Shown here piece after piece: positions 45,655 through 58,375 of a stretch of DNA of 64,000 bases. Every line of letters begins with the position of its first letter. The stretch's first letter is position 1. A program made the position numbers and the translations under genes. Source of the stretch: Rhyacophila brunnea (Eukaryota; Arthropoda; Insecta; Trichoptera; Rhyacophilidae); the NCBI GenBank assembly GCA_022495005.1, contig JAGYXB010001365.1, forward strand, positions 1 through 64,000. Direction: 5' to 3'. Under the pieces are notes generated by a model, which saw nothing but the letters and a program-made list of their open reading frames with translations, did not search any database and was not told the DNA's origin.

Positions 45655-45750
45655 TACATACATAATTTTGAAAACACTGACAAAATCGAACCTGCATCTC
45701 TCGGGTATCGCGCCCACGCTCTTAGTCCACTACGCTAAAGGAGTCATACT
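45655..45750 (-). repeat. tRNA-derived SINE family A, partial copy
   Basis: acaaaatcgaacctgcatct..ccactacgctaaaggagtca is the complement of the tRNA-like head, joined directly to acataattttgaaaacact of the tail; the middle is deleted. Confidence 0.65.
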
Positions 45751-45994
45751 TAATTACGACAAATTTTAACTATTTGTCTTTTTTTAATACTCATTGAAGC
45801 GCTTCCCAAATTGAGCTACTATTAGGCGATCGGCTTTTGTATTTTAAATCAAAGTAGGTATTACTTTAATTACTAACCGATGTCACGGATCACCCCAAGA
45901 TTTTTGTTTGTAACTTGAACTTGCTAATAATTTTTAATTGCTATTTTGTTATCAACGTATAATTCAGAAGATTTAGGAATGTAGCATTTTAATT

Positions 45995-46057
45995 ATTGAA
46001 CATACCTACTTACATAATTTTGAAAACACTTTTGAGAAAATATAATTTGACCAATAG
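45995..46057 (-). repeat. SINE family A tail fragment
   Basis: ttattgaacatac..ataattttgaaaacacttttgag..ccaatagaaaaaa matches the SINE tail only. Confidence 0.6.
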
Positions 46058-46299
46058 AAAAAAATCGATGTGTGTACTTATGTACGCGCGTTAGAAGTTA
46101 TACTTCTTTGGCATAACATAACAAAAATAAGAAAACAAAAAAAATTATCCCGCGTGCCAATAATATACGTAAGTAGAAAATACGATAAAATAATTGAAGA
46201 AAGATATTTAATACAATTAATAAAGTTTTGATTAAATGCATATTCAAATTAAAATGATATTTATTTGTAGGCAGTTAAATTATTTTTACACAATTAAAC

Positions 46300-47080
46300 A
46301 AAATAATACGATAATGTCACAAAATCTTAACTTCAATAAAACCTACTTACCTACGTATCAATATTTTCATATACCTAGTTATTAGTAATAAAGAATCATT
46401 TTAAAATGAGACCTCATTATACATAGATACACCTACCTAATGTTAAAAACAAGTACCTAGGTATGCAGAGTTTACAAGAAATTGCGTAGGTCCTTTGATG
46501 TCGATTTACTCAACATGGCCACTGATAGTTTTTCACTATTTTACAGGATCTGAATTGCCATAGGTACTTACTGGTTATGTACCTATATAGGTAGGTATAT
46601 ACCAATATATTAACTGATTAAGACTTGTAGGTATTCAACAAAAAAGTAAATTATAAATTTCATATTATTATACTATCTAACTGGTAAATTTATAAATTGT
46701 ATAGAAACTTACCTATAAATAAGTAACAATTTATATAAGCATAGGTACCTACCTAGATGCGTAGGTATTGATTGGTGTTACTTTGGGAGAGTGTCACATT
46801 ATGCGCGATTACATAATAGGTAGGTACCTAGGTATATCTACTTAATGTTGCATGCTATATCTAGGTATATTCAGAAATCATAAAACTTATAAGTACCTAC
46901 TTATGCCAATAATAATTTATCACAGGTTTGGGCAATCGCCGTATTATCTATTGTTCTATATTCTATAAGCACATGGCAGTTCAATTATGTATTGACCATT
47001 TAGGTACATTGGTATATAAATACATAAGTAAGTAATATTAACTGTTTTTTAACTGATTTTACTAAATAATCATAATAATA
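46300..47080. repeat. TAGGTACCTA-rich low-complexity tract
   Basis: Dense variants of taggtacctac and taggtaggta in both orientations (for example taggtaggtacctaggtata at 46818). No gene or element was recognised. Such tracts are frequent in some aphid and moth genomes. Confidence 0.5.
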
Positions 47081-47189
47081 AATTGTATTGCATCGGCGCG
47101 CGCAATTTTGTCACATGCTAAAAATACACTCTGATCTGTTTTCACAAACGCGCCAAAAGTATAAAAATATTTTTGAAAAAATTAAGATT

Positions 47190-47285
47190 CCTGGTGTCTT
47201 ACTTTTTTCAAAAAAGATTTTTTCTATAGGTTACAATATATTTTCTCAGAAGTGTTTTCAAAATTATGTATGTTCAATAATTAGA
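47190..47285 (+). repeat. SINE family A tail fragment, plus strand
   Basis: gtgtcttacttttttcaaaa..ttttctcagaagtgttttcaaaattatg matches the tail of 43553-43721 without its tRNA-like head. Confidence 0.65.
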
Positions 47286-47766
47286 ATGCATTCTTAAATC
47301 TTGTGAATTATTCGCTGAATAAAAAAATAGTTGATTCTAAATTGTAGTTTTATATCCGTATAGTTATGCAGACTTGACGTGGTTATCGATTTATTGGATT
47401 GATATTATTGTGTCGGGAGCAACTTATCGCGACAGTCGACTGATCTTACATTATGATTCCGTTATTTTAAGCTTAGCATAATCAACGGTCTTCGCAGTCA
47501 TTGTCTCCTTATTGAGAGGTAGCATATGCATTTATATTTAATGTTGCTCTTATTTGGATTCGCGTTGCTCTTTTTAATGTCACGACAAATTCGCTCTTCC
47601 GCCGTTTTCCAAGTGTCAGACGTTCTGAACTTTGAAAAAAGTGTCGTCATAATAATTATTATTTAATGTATCTATTGACTAATGGATAAACAGGTAGCGT
47701 TTGACTGAATTGTGTCAGTTTTAGATTACTCTTTATTTTGTTTCTGTTTGTGTGGGTAGTCTAAAA

Positions 47767-48380
47767 CAGTGCTTCTCTAACTTTATAGCACGGCCCCCGA
47801 AATCAGATAAAAAAACCCAAGAAAAATTTAGTCTTTAGTGACCAACAGTACTTTATTTACCATTCATTATTATTATGGGTACATTTTTATTAAAAATAAT
47901 AAATGTCATTTACTTGCTTGTAAAGCAAATTACGAGTAACTTGTAAATTAACTTGAAAACAACAATTTAATGAGAGGGGTGTGATTGCATATTTTTTACA
48001 TAATACATCAATATCAGGTACAATGTTTGAAATTCAGGGTTTGCTCCAAAGTCTCTGTTGAAAAACACAACCTGTGTTTATTATTTATTATCAGTAATGA
48101 TAAAAATGGTGTTTCGCATATGTATGTTGTCGCAAAAGTAATTATGATTAACAATGTTGCTTTTGGCGATTGACGGATATTCTTGCCGTCGCCCTATCCA
48201 AAATTCGTTCATTAAATGCAATCATCAATTATTAGTGCTGCCCACGTTATATGATCATATTTTAAGGATTTAGCAAATAGTGTTCCTATGATTTTTTTAA
48301 TTGCTGAAATATTTCACGGCTCCCTGGCAGGAGATTCAGGTCCTCCTAGGGGGCCGCGCCCCCCAGTTTGAGAAGTACTG
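47767..48380. mobile_element. Non-autonomous hAT, 614 bp, perfect target duplication (GTCTAAAA)
   Basis: GTCTAAAA at 47759-47766 and 48381-48388. Ends CAGTGCTTCTCTAACT and, inverted, CAGTACTTCTCAAACTGGGG. Subterminal cggccccc / gggggccgcg blocks mirror each other. No transposase frame. Confidence 0.92.
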
Positions 48381-48633
48381 GTCTAAAACATCGGAACATC
48401 AACCAGGAAGTCGTCGATATGATTTTCATCTTGACCAAAATTAATTAATTTGTTTATAAACAACAAACGCATGGACAACAGTTTTAATAAGTACCTACTT
48501 AATTTATAAAGGGAGCGCATACATAATACTTACAATAATGAAACAGTACGACAATAATAAAATCTTTCAGTTGTATATCATAGAAGTTAGTGTTTCTCAA
48601 CTTTTTTTGACCTGTGGCCCATTTAGAGTTTTA

Positions 48634-49391
48634 GGCTTCGGCCACATAGCTAGGTGCTTCGCTAGTGCAAAGCTAGGTGCTATGCTTGTCTACTAAAAAT
48701 ACTACTGCCTCATTGCACGCTACGTGCTTAGGTACAAATTCATTTGACATTTGGGAGCGCTCAAGTCAACATCGATGTCACTCTCAAAACTTACCAGAAA
48801 GCTACTTCTCACAGGGAATTAACTTTAAAATTTCGAAAGTCTCGAATTAGAGTTGAGTGCATAATGTCAATTCATCTCGAAGTACTCTTGGAGAGTTTCA
48901 ACCTACAAAGAATTTCGAAAATACGATGAATAGTTGTTTTTAGTTATTTGAGAATAAAACAGGAAACATTTGACTTGTTGTTGGGCAAATTAAAAGAGGG
49001 ATTACAAAAGGTTGATACGCATTTCAGATGTTCTATAACACCCGAGGAACAACTTGTTGTAACATTATGGTAAGGTAAATCCTTTCGCATCTCTCTGCCT
49101 CGCAATATTTTTTCGTCTATGGGCACACTACGGCCCATACGGCATTCATAATTTCAAAATATACGGTGTTTGACGTTTGTCATACTGAAGAAATATTCTA
49201 AACATCCTCCATCTTGCAAAATCACTAGGTGACACAATAAAATTAACCAACACGTTTGTTCGCCGGGAGACTCACTGGGTGATTAATAATCACGTAGCGA
49301 GGCGCGAAGCGTGTAGTGTGCGTCCGTTCGCTAAGATGTGTCACCTAGCACGTAGCCACTAAGCAAGGCAACTACCTATGTGGCCTTAGCC
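48634..49391. mobile_element. MITE with GGCTWMGGCCACATAG ends
   Basis: GGCTTCGGCCACATAGCTAG at 48634 and GGCTAAGGCCACATAGGTAG inverted, ending 49391. Flanks are TTA and TAA, compatible with a three-base TWA site (PIF/Harbinger-like), but this is not certain. Both arms repeat gctaggtg/cacctag and gcgaggcgcgaagcg-type motifs. Confidence 0.7.
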
Positions 49392-49580
49392 TAATATTTT
49401 CCTTTGGTTAACCCATAATAGTTGCGCGGGGAAAATCATTAAAATAAACATACCACTTGTACCCTTAATTTTAAAATTACAAATTCTATTTTTAATAAAA
49501 ATAATTTTAAGATATTTTTATGAACAAAGTAGGGGTACATTTACAAACTTATCGAATTTTAATATCGTACTGTACATATT

Positions 49581-49959
49581 GTCGGTGTTTTGTAAAAAGG
49601 GCGAATCAACCAAAATGCTACTTTACAGGAGGAGGGTTTTTAACTTTTGACATTTATTTGTTTTTTACCTGTAGATGATTATAAATATCTAACAAGTTTA
49701 TAATAAAGCTTAGAAAGAATACTGTCATTATATTAGGTATTATTATATAATATTTTAAATGGCCTAATATGTCACATTTGCTTTTATTTCGTAATTTTAA
49801 TTAATTTAATTTTAGTCGATTATCGTTTTTAAGTACTTTCCTGTGGAGATAAAAATTCGCCGTTTTTACACAACAAAGCTAGTGGGGTACATATTGCATT
49901 TTCATTAAAAACTCGATTTCGCCAAAATGGTTGATTTGCCCTTTTTACAAAACACCGAC
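49581..49959. mobile_element. 379-bp MITE with long inverted ends (GTCGGTGTTTTGTAAAAAGG)
   Basis: GTCGGTGTTTTGTAAAAAGG then GCRAATCAACCA.AATG on both sides, about 36 bp with very few differences. Non-coding. Confidence 0.88.
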
Positions 49960-50049
49960 GGTATTATTCAGGTTGTGGCACTCCTAGAGTTTCCTGTGGG
50001 CCCCCTAACGTTGATTTTTGGCCTTTGGACCCCCAGTTGAGAAACATTG

Positions 50050-51250
50050 CAATATATCCTAAATGTATATCAACAGCATACAATGTACTTGGGTATAATT
50101 TGTAAAATTAATATTTAAAATTGTAAAAAAAACATCAAATACCTACCGAGTAGTCAACAAAAAATGTACATGTACCTAAATAATTGAGTGCCTGAACTAT
50201 TAAACATGTCAATATACGAACTATTAAAAAGATTATGAATCCTTGGTATTGTAGAATTGATTTAAAGTTTTAATTTATAAAAATCTTTTTTGTATGTCGT
50301 ATTTTCGTATGTAGGGAATCCAATCTCGAGCCAAGATTTTGATCCCGGGATTTCGGGAATAAAGTTTGACGATCCCGGGATTGGCGTTTTTTTCGATAGT
50401 TAATATTATTTGAATATATTATTATTATCTAACATTAAGTTGAAATGCCCATGAAATCCAACTACCTATTAGTAGCTATAGTAATAAATAGTTTTAGAAG
50501 AAACACTGTTTCAAAAAACCCACACCGGCGACTATGTTAACACCAATGATGTAATATACCTAACATCATTGGTTAACACCGATTGCTATGAACATTATAT
50601 TCTTATTCCGGTACAAAAAGTATTTAATTCAGGACGTGTTAATTGGCCACGCAGGTCTGGATTTTAATTAATTGAAATTGTACATTTTCGAAAAAGTTGT
50701 GGCGGCTTATAGTTTGTAGGTAATACAGTAATATTGTTGTCTTTCTTGGCGCGACGTTGTTTCCCGGAAATTGAACCGAGCGACAGCTTCCTTTAATTGT
50801 TCGCTCTAAATTTACCATAGAGAGACTATATATATAGACAAATCGTCGGTGACCGTTTAGTATTTTGTCGATATTTCGAGATTTATTCCAATTTCAAACG
50901 CATTTGAATTTCACACACTTTATTTGTTCATAATGGCAACCCATGTGCAAATTCACGCATTTATGCATCAGATATTTTTAATCGGGATTAGACAGTTTTT
51001 ATGATTATATAGTTTTGATACTACCAAATATACATACATACCCGGCAGAACATTTTCTGTGTTGGCACCATTGAATAAATGTGTGTAACACGCATGCGCG
51101 TGTAATAGTGTGTGTAATACACCAATATTAAATGAGCGTCAATGCATAAACCGAGAGCTGTTGTCAGTGTTCGACGTATGGCGTATTCTTGACACGTGTT
51201 TAAGTTTATTCCGGATGATTCCTTACTCGAGATCGGTTACCTGCTACTCC
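50050..51250. other. Intergenic sequence, mostly unexplained
   Basis: Contains an imperfect palindrome (ttaacaccaatgatgt../..acatcattggttaaca, 50537-50577). A GC-richer patch at 50745-50830 precedes tatatatagacaaatcgtcg (about 50828), which looks promoter-like, but no coding exon follows convincingly. Confidence 0.35.
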
Positions 51251-51925
51251 TTACCCGTTAGGTATTTCAGTTCCCATTATTTTCAAGTTCCCTGGGTCCA
51301 CCCATTTCCGTAGAATAGCGTTTTTATTTGACATTGTTGTCCTCCGATGATGGTTTATGTTTATCGAAATTGTTTTTTGGGTGGTATACTTGATTAGTTT
51401 TTTTTTTATATAAACATCGTAAATAAGTAAATTTCCTATGACAAAAACGTATATTAACAATATCATCATCACCACCGAACTTTATGAGCTCGTCTGTCCA
51501 GCGGGTTTTAGGGCGTAGCTGTAGGCGTTTAGTGCCCCTTGGATAGCGGTTGTCTATTTGCCGAGCGCCATTTCTAGTCCATTGCCATTTCTGCTTATCG
51601 ACCTCTATCACATCGCATACTCTTGTCTGCTTCCTCATCCAGTGGTATGATCTTTACGCGTTATGTCTAATATGCACTTTTCCATGATTTCTCTGAAATT
51701 AAGAGTCCGAGTTACACATGCGTACCTGAGCGTTGGTAGCACACATTGGTTGAACACTTTACGTTTACGACACAATGGGAGGTCACTTTTAAAGATACTA
51801 TTCAGGCGTCCAAATACCCTACATGGCAGTTTAGTTCTGATAACAATTAGTTTTGTCAACAACAATATACTAACAATTAATAACAATTTTGAATGATACC
51901 TATGATCATATTCAAGTTGCTGCAA
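51250..51925 (-). pseudogene. LINE (endonuclease-RT type) ORF2 C-terminal fragment
   Basis: Read from high to low coordinates: FGRLNSIFKSDLPLCRKRKV, FNQCVLPTLRYAC, REIMEKCILDITRKDH, then after a frame change RKQTRVCDVIEVDKQKWQWT, NGARQIDNRYPRGTK and PKTRWTDELIKFGGDD. This is the RT-thumb and C-terminal pattern of RTE/CR1-like LINEs seen in many arthropods. The 5' end is truncated and frames are broken. Confidence 0.85.
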
Positions 51926-52024
51926 AGAAATAGTTAAGTTCTATTTGTAGAAATGGTATAATAAATTCGAAATAATTTATGAATGTCACTACCTTATACA
52001 TTCCATATTTTTTAAGAGAATACT

Positions 52025-52377
52025 TCAGTGAAACGGCAAATAATTTTCTACTATATAGGTGCGACGAAATTTCGGACTGGCTGCCAATCGGAGAGAGATA
52101 GTCGAGCTGTGAACACGTCAATTTGTTTTGTGATGGCTCCGGGGAAATTAATTCTTAAATCGTGTAAAGATGACGTTACCAATTTACTTGAAAGAGAAAA
52201 CATGTCAATGAATACATTATTATTATTACTAATAGAACGATACACATAACATTAAATGGACGCATGTTGAATATTTATGACAAATTATGTTTTGTTCTGC
52301 ACGCGTCGTTTGCACAATCGTCGCGTTGCGTCGTCACGATCGTTTTAGGCCGTGCCCCAGCTGAAGTGTATATAGCC
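52025..52377 (+). mobile_element. Single arm of the TTAA foldback element
   Basis: gtgaaacggcaaataatttt..aagtgtatatagcc followed by TTAA (52378-52381) matches the right arm of 53325-54456. It includes the start-codon region MAPGKLILKSCKDD (52132 onward), which stays open for 38 further codons. Confidence 0.75.
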
Positions 52378-52778
52378 TTAAGCAATGATTTATTTATTTG
52401 ATTTATGATTGAGGGAAGAAACTTTCTCATTTACGACGATAGGTTTATCAGTTATTAAAATTTTATATTATATCTTAATCTTGATTGTAGTATATAGGTA
52501 TAGGTATATTTTTATTCAATGGCAAAACATTTATATCGGCTATTTTTTTTTTAAGATTGTGCTTTATTAGTTATGAAGCATCATTCCACCCACTGTCACT
52601 TGGTTGGTATATTTGATGTCCATTTATCGGATTTTATTACTAAATGACTAAGTACCTACATGTCTAATTTATTGACACCTAGATTTCATTTTTACAACAT
52701 ATGTATCAGTGATATCACCATAGGTACATGTGTTTTCTAAAATTATATTTTTCTATAATAAACGATCTAATCTAACCA

Positions 52779-53110
52779 TGGCCCCCACATTCTTTACCCC
52801 CCTTACCTATCGCTAAAAGTAAAGGCAGTGTGTAGCTCTACAGCAGCGTTTTTCAAATGGTAAATGCGGTAAAATTAAGGTGTACCTATATTTAGCGATT
52901 TTTTTAAAACATTCATCGGAATTATGGAGTTGTCGATTATCAACATACAATATAAAAATTGCATCACACAAACACACATCATTTATTTTAAAGTATTAAT
53001 ATTATTTAAGTAAAATAGCGCCGCAGGCGACTTTTTTACTATTAGAGCAAATTCGTGATGTGTATTTACCTCACTTATCTGGTTGACTCGTTACACCGAG
53101 CCCCATGAAT
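52779..53110 (-). mobile_element. Fragment of the hAT family at 19356-20459
   Basis: agcgccgcaggcgacttttt..cattcgtgatgtgta and gcccccacattctttacccc correspond, inverted, to 19745-20100. No ends are kept. Confidence 0.55.
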
Positions 53111-53324
53111 CTAACATTCTTAAACCTGGTTTATATTATATTATTGAATAGGTAATGAAATAGTAATAGTAAGCTGTATAAGTTTCTTGTGTTATACCTA
53201 CGTAAAAATTAGTTTTATCTTTAGTGGTAAGTAAATGATATTATAAAAAAATAAAAAAAATAAAGAGGGAGGCCACTTAGTCGCATATTTCAGTCGTATA
53301 TCAAACGTTTTCCGTTGTTATTAA

Positions 53325-54456
53325 GGCTATACCTCAGTTGAGGCATGGTCTAAAAAGATCGTGACTAGGCGATGCACGGATTGCAGGTCGCGGGTGCAAA
53401 TGACGCATGCCGAACGAAATATAATTTGTCATATAAATCCAACATGCGTCCATTTAATGTTCTGTTTATTGTTCTATTAGTAACAATCATTAGTAACAAT
53501 TTTCAAGTAAATGGGTAACGTTTTTGGTCATCTTTACACGATTTAAGAATTAATACCCCCGTCGCCATCACGAAACAAATTGACGTATTGACACCTCGAC
53601 GTTCACTCTCCGAATGCCAGCGAGTCCAAAATTTCGTCGCGCCTATAGTTGAAAATTATTTGCCGTTTCACTGATGTATCGTCTTAATCCATAGCTTACG
53701 GGCCGCACAAAATTGTGTTTTTGGTAATTACTTTTCAAATGCAAATTAACACGTTAATTACAAAATTAATTAAAAGGGCCCGTAAGCATTGTGCTAAGTA
53801 TGGTGCGGGTGGGTAAATTGGCGGTTCATATTTTGCCCGGCACCTTTCTACTAGACGTCTTTCTGAATTATGTCGGTATGTTTCGTAAATAAATTATTCA
53901 CTTATAAATCTAAATATGTTTATATAAACATTGTATTAAACTGTTGACACATTTAAAATGCGGACAGAAAACATGTGAAAATGGACTCACAAACAGGTAA
54001 GCGTGGTATCGTGGAATGTTGTTATGATTAAAGCACGTAAATTAATACGATGTGGACTGTCCATTATTTGATTTGATAGTAATGTTTCAAGGCGTGGACA
54101 TGTGAAACGGCAAATAATTTTCAACTATATGTAAAATGAAATTACGGTCGCGTTGTCATTCGGAGAGCGATAGTCGAGGCGTCTGCACGTCGATTCGTTT
54201 TGTCATGGCGTCGGATGAAAATATTCTTAAATCGTGTAAAGATGACTAAAAAACTTTACGTATGTACTAAAACATGTCAAAGAATATACTATTATTATAA
54301 CGAATATAATAATAAACATAACATAAAAAGGACGCATGTTGAACTTTTATGACAAATTATATTTCGTTCGGCTTGCGTCATTTGCACCCGCGACCCGCAT
54401 TCCGCGCATCGCCTAGTCACGATCTTTTTAGACCATGCCTCAGCTGAGGTATAGCC
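53325..54456. mobile_element. Foldback element with about 360-bp arms and TTAA flanks
   Basis: TTAA at 53321-53324 and 54457-54460. Arms 53325-53683 and about 54100-54456 are imperfect inverted copies starting GGCTATACCTCAGYTGAGGC. The spacer of about 415 bp is unrelated. Both arms carry the same short ATG frame (ILKSCKDD). TTAA suggests a piggyBac- or Sola3-type mobiliser. Confidence 0.88.
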
Positions 54457-55132
54457 TTAAATTTCCGAACGGATGCAGGAATATGCCTCTAGAATTTCTT
54501 ACATTAGCTCTGTAATATCGAAATATTAACAAAACATTTTTTGTGTTTCAAATTACAAATAATTTTGGGGTATTTTAAATTCAATATAATCCTATGCATT
54601 TAGGTTTATACAGAAATGTTGGAAATTTCATAGAGAATCGATTGATGTAAAAAACGTTTTTCGAAAAATTTGGCAATTAGGATAGTTTAGAATTGAATAG
54701 ACGATTTGCAAACGGACGATGAATAGTAACATACTTTGCAACTTATAACTGTCTTGCAATACATTGTGAGTTTAGCGATGTTGATCAGATGATAGCTCGG
54801 TAAATGGAGAGATTAGTTATTGTTATGTGAGTTTTTGTTGCACTCGATTTAGTCGAGTGCTCCCGCGGCGCGCGCGACACGCGATCGGGCCGCACGTCAT
54901 GTCCGTCCCCGCATCACCGGGTTGGCGACCACTGACTACGTGCTTCACCAAAAACCTTAGAGCTTCGTTATACTGCCACGAATCGAAAATTATGTTTGAT
55001 CTGTGAATTAAACTTTTCTACTGTCCGTTGTGCTGATCCTCATGCCTTTACAATCTTTAATTTGTAATACAATTATTTACCTAAGGCTGCGATCTGTCAC
55101 TTTACTTTGTTACTGTTGAGGTAGTTATGTAC

Positions 55133-55729
55133 CAGTGGCGAACGGTGGAGGTAGGCTGTTAAGATCCGCCATAAATGGTGCATACTAAACTTTGTCAGTC
55201 ATACGTATTTGTTTTCATTGAAATAAGACTACCGTTTACAGATGGTGATGGTTAGTTTTTAAAATACAATTATTAAACCCTGCGAAACCAAGCCATAATA
55301 GATAATAGTAGATAAATACTCGTCTATCTATAAAATATATAAAATTACGCAATTAAATCATACATAACTTAAAATATTTTATATTTAGAATAATAATTTT
55401 TATCTATTATGGTTTGGTTAGACAGGGCTTAATGAATTTTAAAAAGACGAACAAACAATAATATGTGTAGGTATTATGTATTCTTAATCCAACGAAAACA
55501 AATTAGCATGAATGAAAAAGTGTGCACAATTTTGCAGTATCGCCCAAATATACCAATACTGTTATGGTTTGGTTTAGGCAGGTGATAATTGATTTTTAAA
55601 AGCTAACCAATACCATCTGTAAATTGTAGTTTTAGTTCAATAAAAACAAATATGTAGATATGACTAACAATGTTTAATGTACACTTTATAGGGCGGATCT
55701 TAACAGCCTACCTCCACCCTTCGCTACTG
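55133..55729. mobile_element. Non-autonomous hAT MITE, 597 bp
   Basis: Ends CAGTGGCGAACGGTGGAGGT and CAGTAGCGAAGGGTGGAGGT (inverted). Target copies are ttatgtac and ttatgcac (7 of 8). Partial relatives lie at 39466-39521 and 58376-58548. Confidence 0.9.
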
Positions 55730-56298
55730 TTATGCACTATTAGTATATTACATAGTCAAAATAGGTAGACAAAAAGAGATTAGTTATAATTGGCATTATT
55801 ATGAAGGGTACCGTTAGGATATTAATCATTGAAATTGGTGTCCGAGGACGTGCTTAGTGATTACTTGAGTTATTTCACGTAGTAAGTTAGTTCATAAAAA
55901 GTCAGTGGTTTAATCAACGAAGTGAGTTTTATTAAGTTTTAAATGGTATTAAAAATGATATTTAGTTGCCTTTAAGGACGCCGAAGTCCGGTTGGGTTGA
56001 AGAAAGTCCAACCAGATTGATATCCTCATGATCCATCGTCGCGTCTTCGCCTTGAATGATATGGCAGGCTGTAAGATTCAGCCCTATAACACGGAAACAG
56101 ACCTCATATCAATGGAAACTGAGCTCATAACAAAAGGAAAATGCCGTGTTGGAAATCATTCGTTTACCTGGTTTACCAGCATCCGGTATTACTGATTTGA
56201 ATTCGTTCAAACTTGGCCCAGATCGCCTGCTAAAACCCTGAAAAAATATTTTTTAGCGCAAGGCGGTGGTGATTCTGATGAATATTTTGTAATGTTAT

Positions 56299-57220
56299 GG
56301 GTGGACGTGCTCAGCGTGGGTCAAAATGGAGCTTTTATTCTATTTTCAAAGCATGATCCTGGACATTCCTAAAACGTTGAAGATAATTTATGTATATTAT
56401 TTTGAAGCCTTATTATCCTTTATATTTATTTTAAACATTTGATGACTGCATAAAGTATTTTTATTACATAAAATAGTATTCTTTTAAACGTCTCGCTCTA
56501 TTGTTTTAGAATATAGTCATATTTCAGTACATAAATGTGATTTTCTACATTTATTAATTTTTAAACGCATTTATAAAACCATCAGTATAATTTATGTCGA
56601 CATTATTATAGTGAAATATTTACGATCAAAATTATATTGATAATCTCTACTTAACCGATTTTTTAACGGTACATGTTCAAACACGCGCGTTAACATCATT
56701 TTACTCCCTACTTCAATTATAGTTTGTCAAATTATGGCTACGGTCGTATGTTGTAGCTTAACCACTGGGGAATGCCAAAAGAAATGGCGAATTTCAAAAA
56801 AACACTACCTTATTCTTAGGTCAATAATTATTATAAAGCAATCATTATTCGTAGGATGTTATAAAGAATATAATTTTTTATCGTAAATATTTCACTATAA
56901 TAATGACGACATAAATTATACTGATGGTTTTATAAATGCGTTTAAAAATTAATAAATGTAAACAATCTTAACACCACTGCACATTCATGTACCGAAATAT
57001 GACTATATTCTAAAACATTAGAGCGAGAGGTTTAAAAGAATACTATTTTATGTAATAAAAATACTTTATGCAGTCATCAAATGTTTAAAATAAATATAAA
57101 GGATAATAAGGCTTCAAAATCATATAAATAGATTAATTACAACGTTTAAGGAATGTCCAGGATCATGCTTTGAAAATAGAATAAAAGCTCCATTTTGACC
57201 TACGCTCAGCATGTCCCCCC
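56299..57220. mobile_element. Foldback element with about 340-bp arms
   Basis: Arms 56299-56637 and 56866-57220 are inverted copies (GGGKGGAC.TGCT.AGCGT.GGTCAAAATGGAGC ends); the spacer is about 230 bp. Flanks TTAT (left) and TTAA (right) point to a TTAA target. A half copy lies at 20521-20845 in CECR2 intron 4. Confidence 0.88.
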
Positions 57221-57224
57221 TTAA

Positions 57225-58129
57225 TTGGAAAATGAGAATTATTTTCTGCGGTCTTGTTTTTTTCAATAGAAGAATGTCTCATATGGACTGAGCTTCAGAG
57301 CGTATGGTGCAGAATTAAGATTTGAATCTAATTGACTTATCCTAGCTTATACGACTAACCGCTGAATCTGAAAGGCACGAAGTATTTTTTTGTCATTGTT
57401 TATTATTTTGATTGTTTTTATTGTTATCAATGCAGAAATCTGATAAAAAGTTGAAGTTGTGTCGTTCTTTGTTGAAAATTGAACAATCGAGAATGGCAAA
57501 GTTCTTTTGCCATGTATCCAGAAGGGAAAAGTGGAATACACATCATCAGTAGAAATGCCAAGTGTCGATTAGACGGGCCTTTCAGAGTCTCGGCCCATTC
57601 GGGCATGGCTATGAGGACGGCGGAATGCAAAAATTGCTGGAGTCAGGAACTTCATCGGCAAGGGATGCGAAACATGATTATTATACGAGATTTCTTTCAA
57701 CTACCTGTTATCCAAAAAAAAAATAACGGCCATTATTTATGCGGCGTGTTTCCGTTAATCCATACTTTATTGGTGTTCTCGCGACATCTCGCTCTTGTAC
57801 GCTATACAGCGAATAAATAAAATTATAAACTGAAGTAAAGTAGGTACTGCCGATCAATAGGTATTGTAAAGTTATTTTGTAATAGTGAATATTGAAGGTT
57901 TTTTTCCATTTTATAATTATGTGGCTTGCTTCAATATTACCGCACGCCAGTCACATTCTTGCGGATGAATTTATTGTAAGCAACGTGGCTAGAGCAAAAC
58001 AGCATTGCTGTTCATGCGTAGGGTTGTCAAATTAATGATACAGCATCTAGTATATCTAGGTACTATTGGGTAACGTTTAATATCACAACAAAATTAAAAA
58101 TAAACAATTAATATTCCATCACATCGGCT
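57225..58129. other. Intergenic sequence
   Basis: Holds overlapping open stretches near 57427-57820 on both strands without recognised motifs or splice support; read as chance. Confidence 0.35.
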
Positions 58130-58320
58130 ATTTTCTTCTTCGGCCATATCCGCCCCTTAGTTGGACCATATGGACACCACGACGCGCCTCTAAGAATCCC
58201 TGTCGCTTGCTAGTCTTCTTGCATCATTCCAGGTCAAACCAGCATCCCGTAGCTCCGCCGTATACACTATATATATAGTATTTAGCGGCCTTCCAGGACG
58301 TTTTGGAATTTTGGAAAAAA
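58130..58320 (-). pseudogene. LINE 3' end, copy 1
   Basis: Minus-strand VYTAELRDAGLTWNDARRLA then SDRDS, stop, RRVVVSIW is the ORF2 terminus of a LINE (pattern EL...GLTW..A...A.DR..W...V). The tail ends in a gaagaagaaaat run. 5'-truncated. About 85% of positions match 63832-64000 by eye. Confidence 0.8.
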
Positions 58321-58375
58321 ATATTTGGTTAGTGGGTAAATGCTGAGTACCTCTGCTACATGAAAGCATTTCGAT

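Larger units (their letters stand above)
48588..50049. mobile_element. hAT-like element with two other MITEs inside
   Basis: Ends tagtgtttctcaactt and, inverted, CAATGTTTCTCAACTGGGGG, with cctgtggccc/gtgggcccc subterminal motifs. No target duplication survives, so it is old. Two nested MITEs (48634-49391 and 49581-49959) make up most of it. Confidence 0.6.

Noticed and set aside
57427..57820. Two opposite open frames of 67-113 codons
   Set aside because: No homology recognised, no splice sites and mutual overlap; most likely chance.
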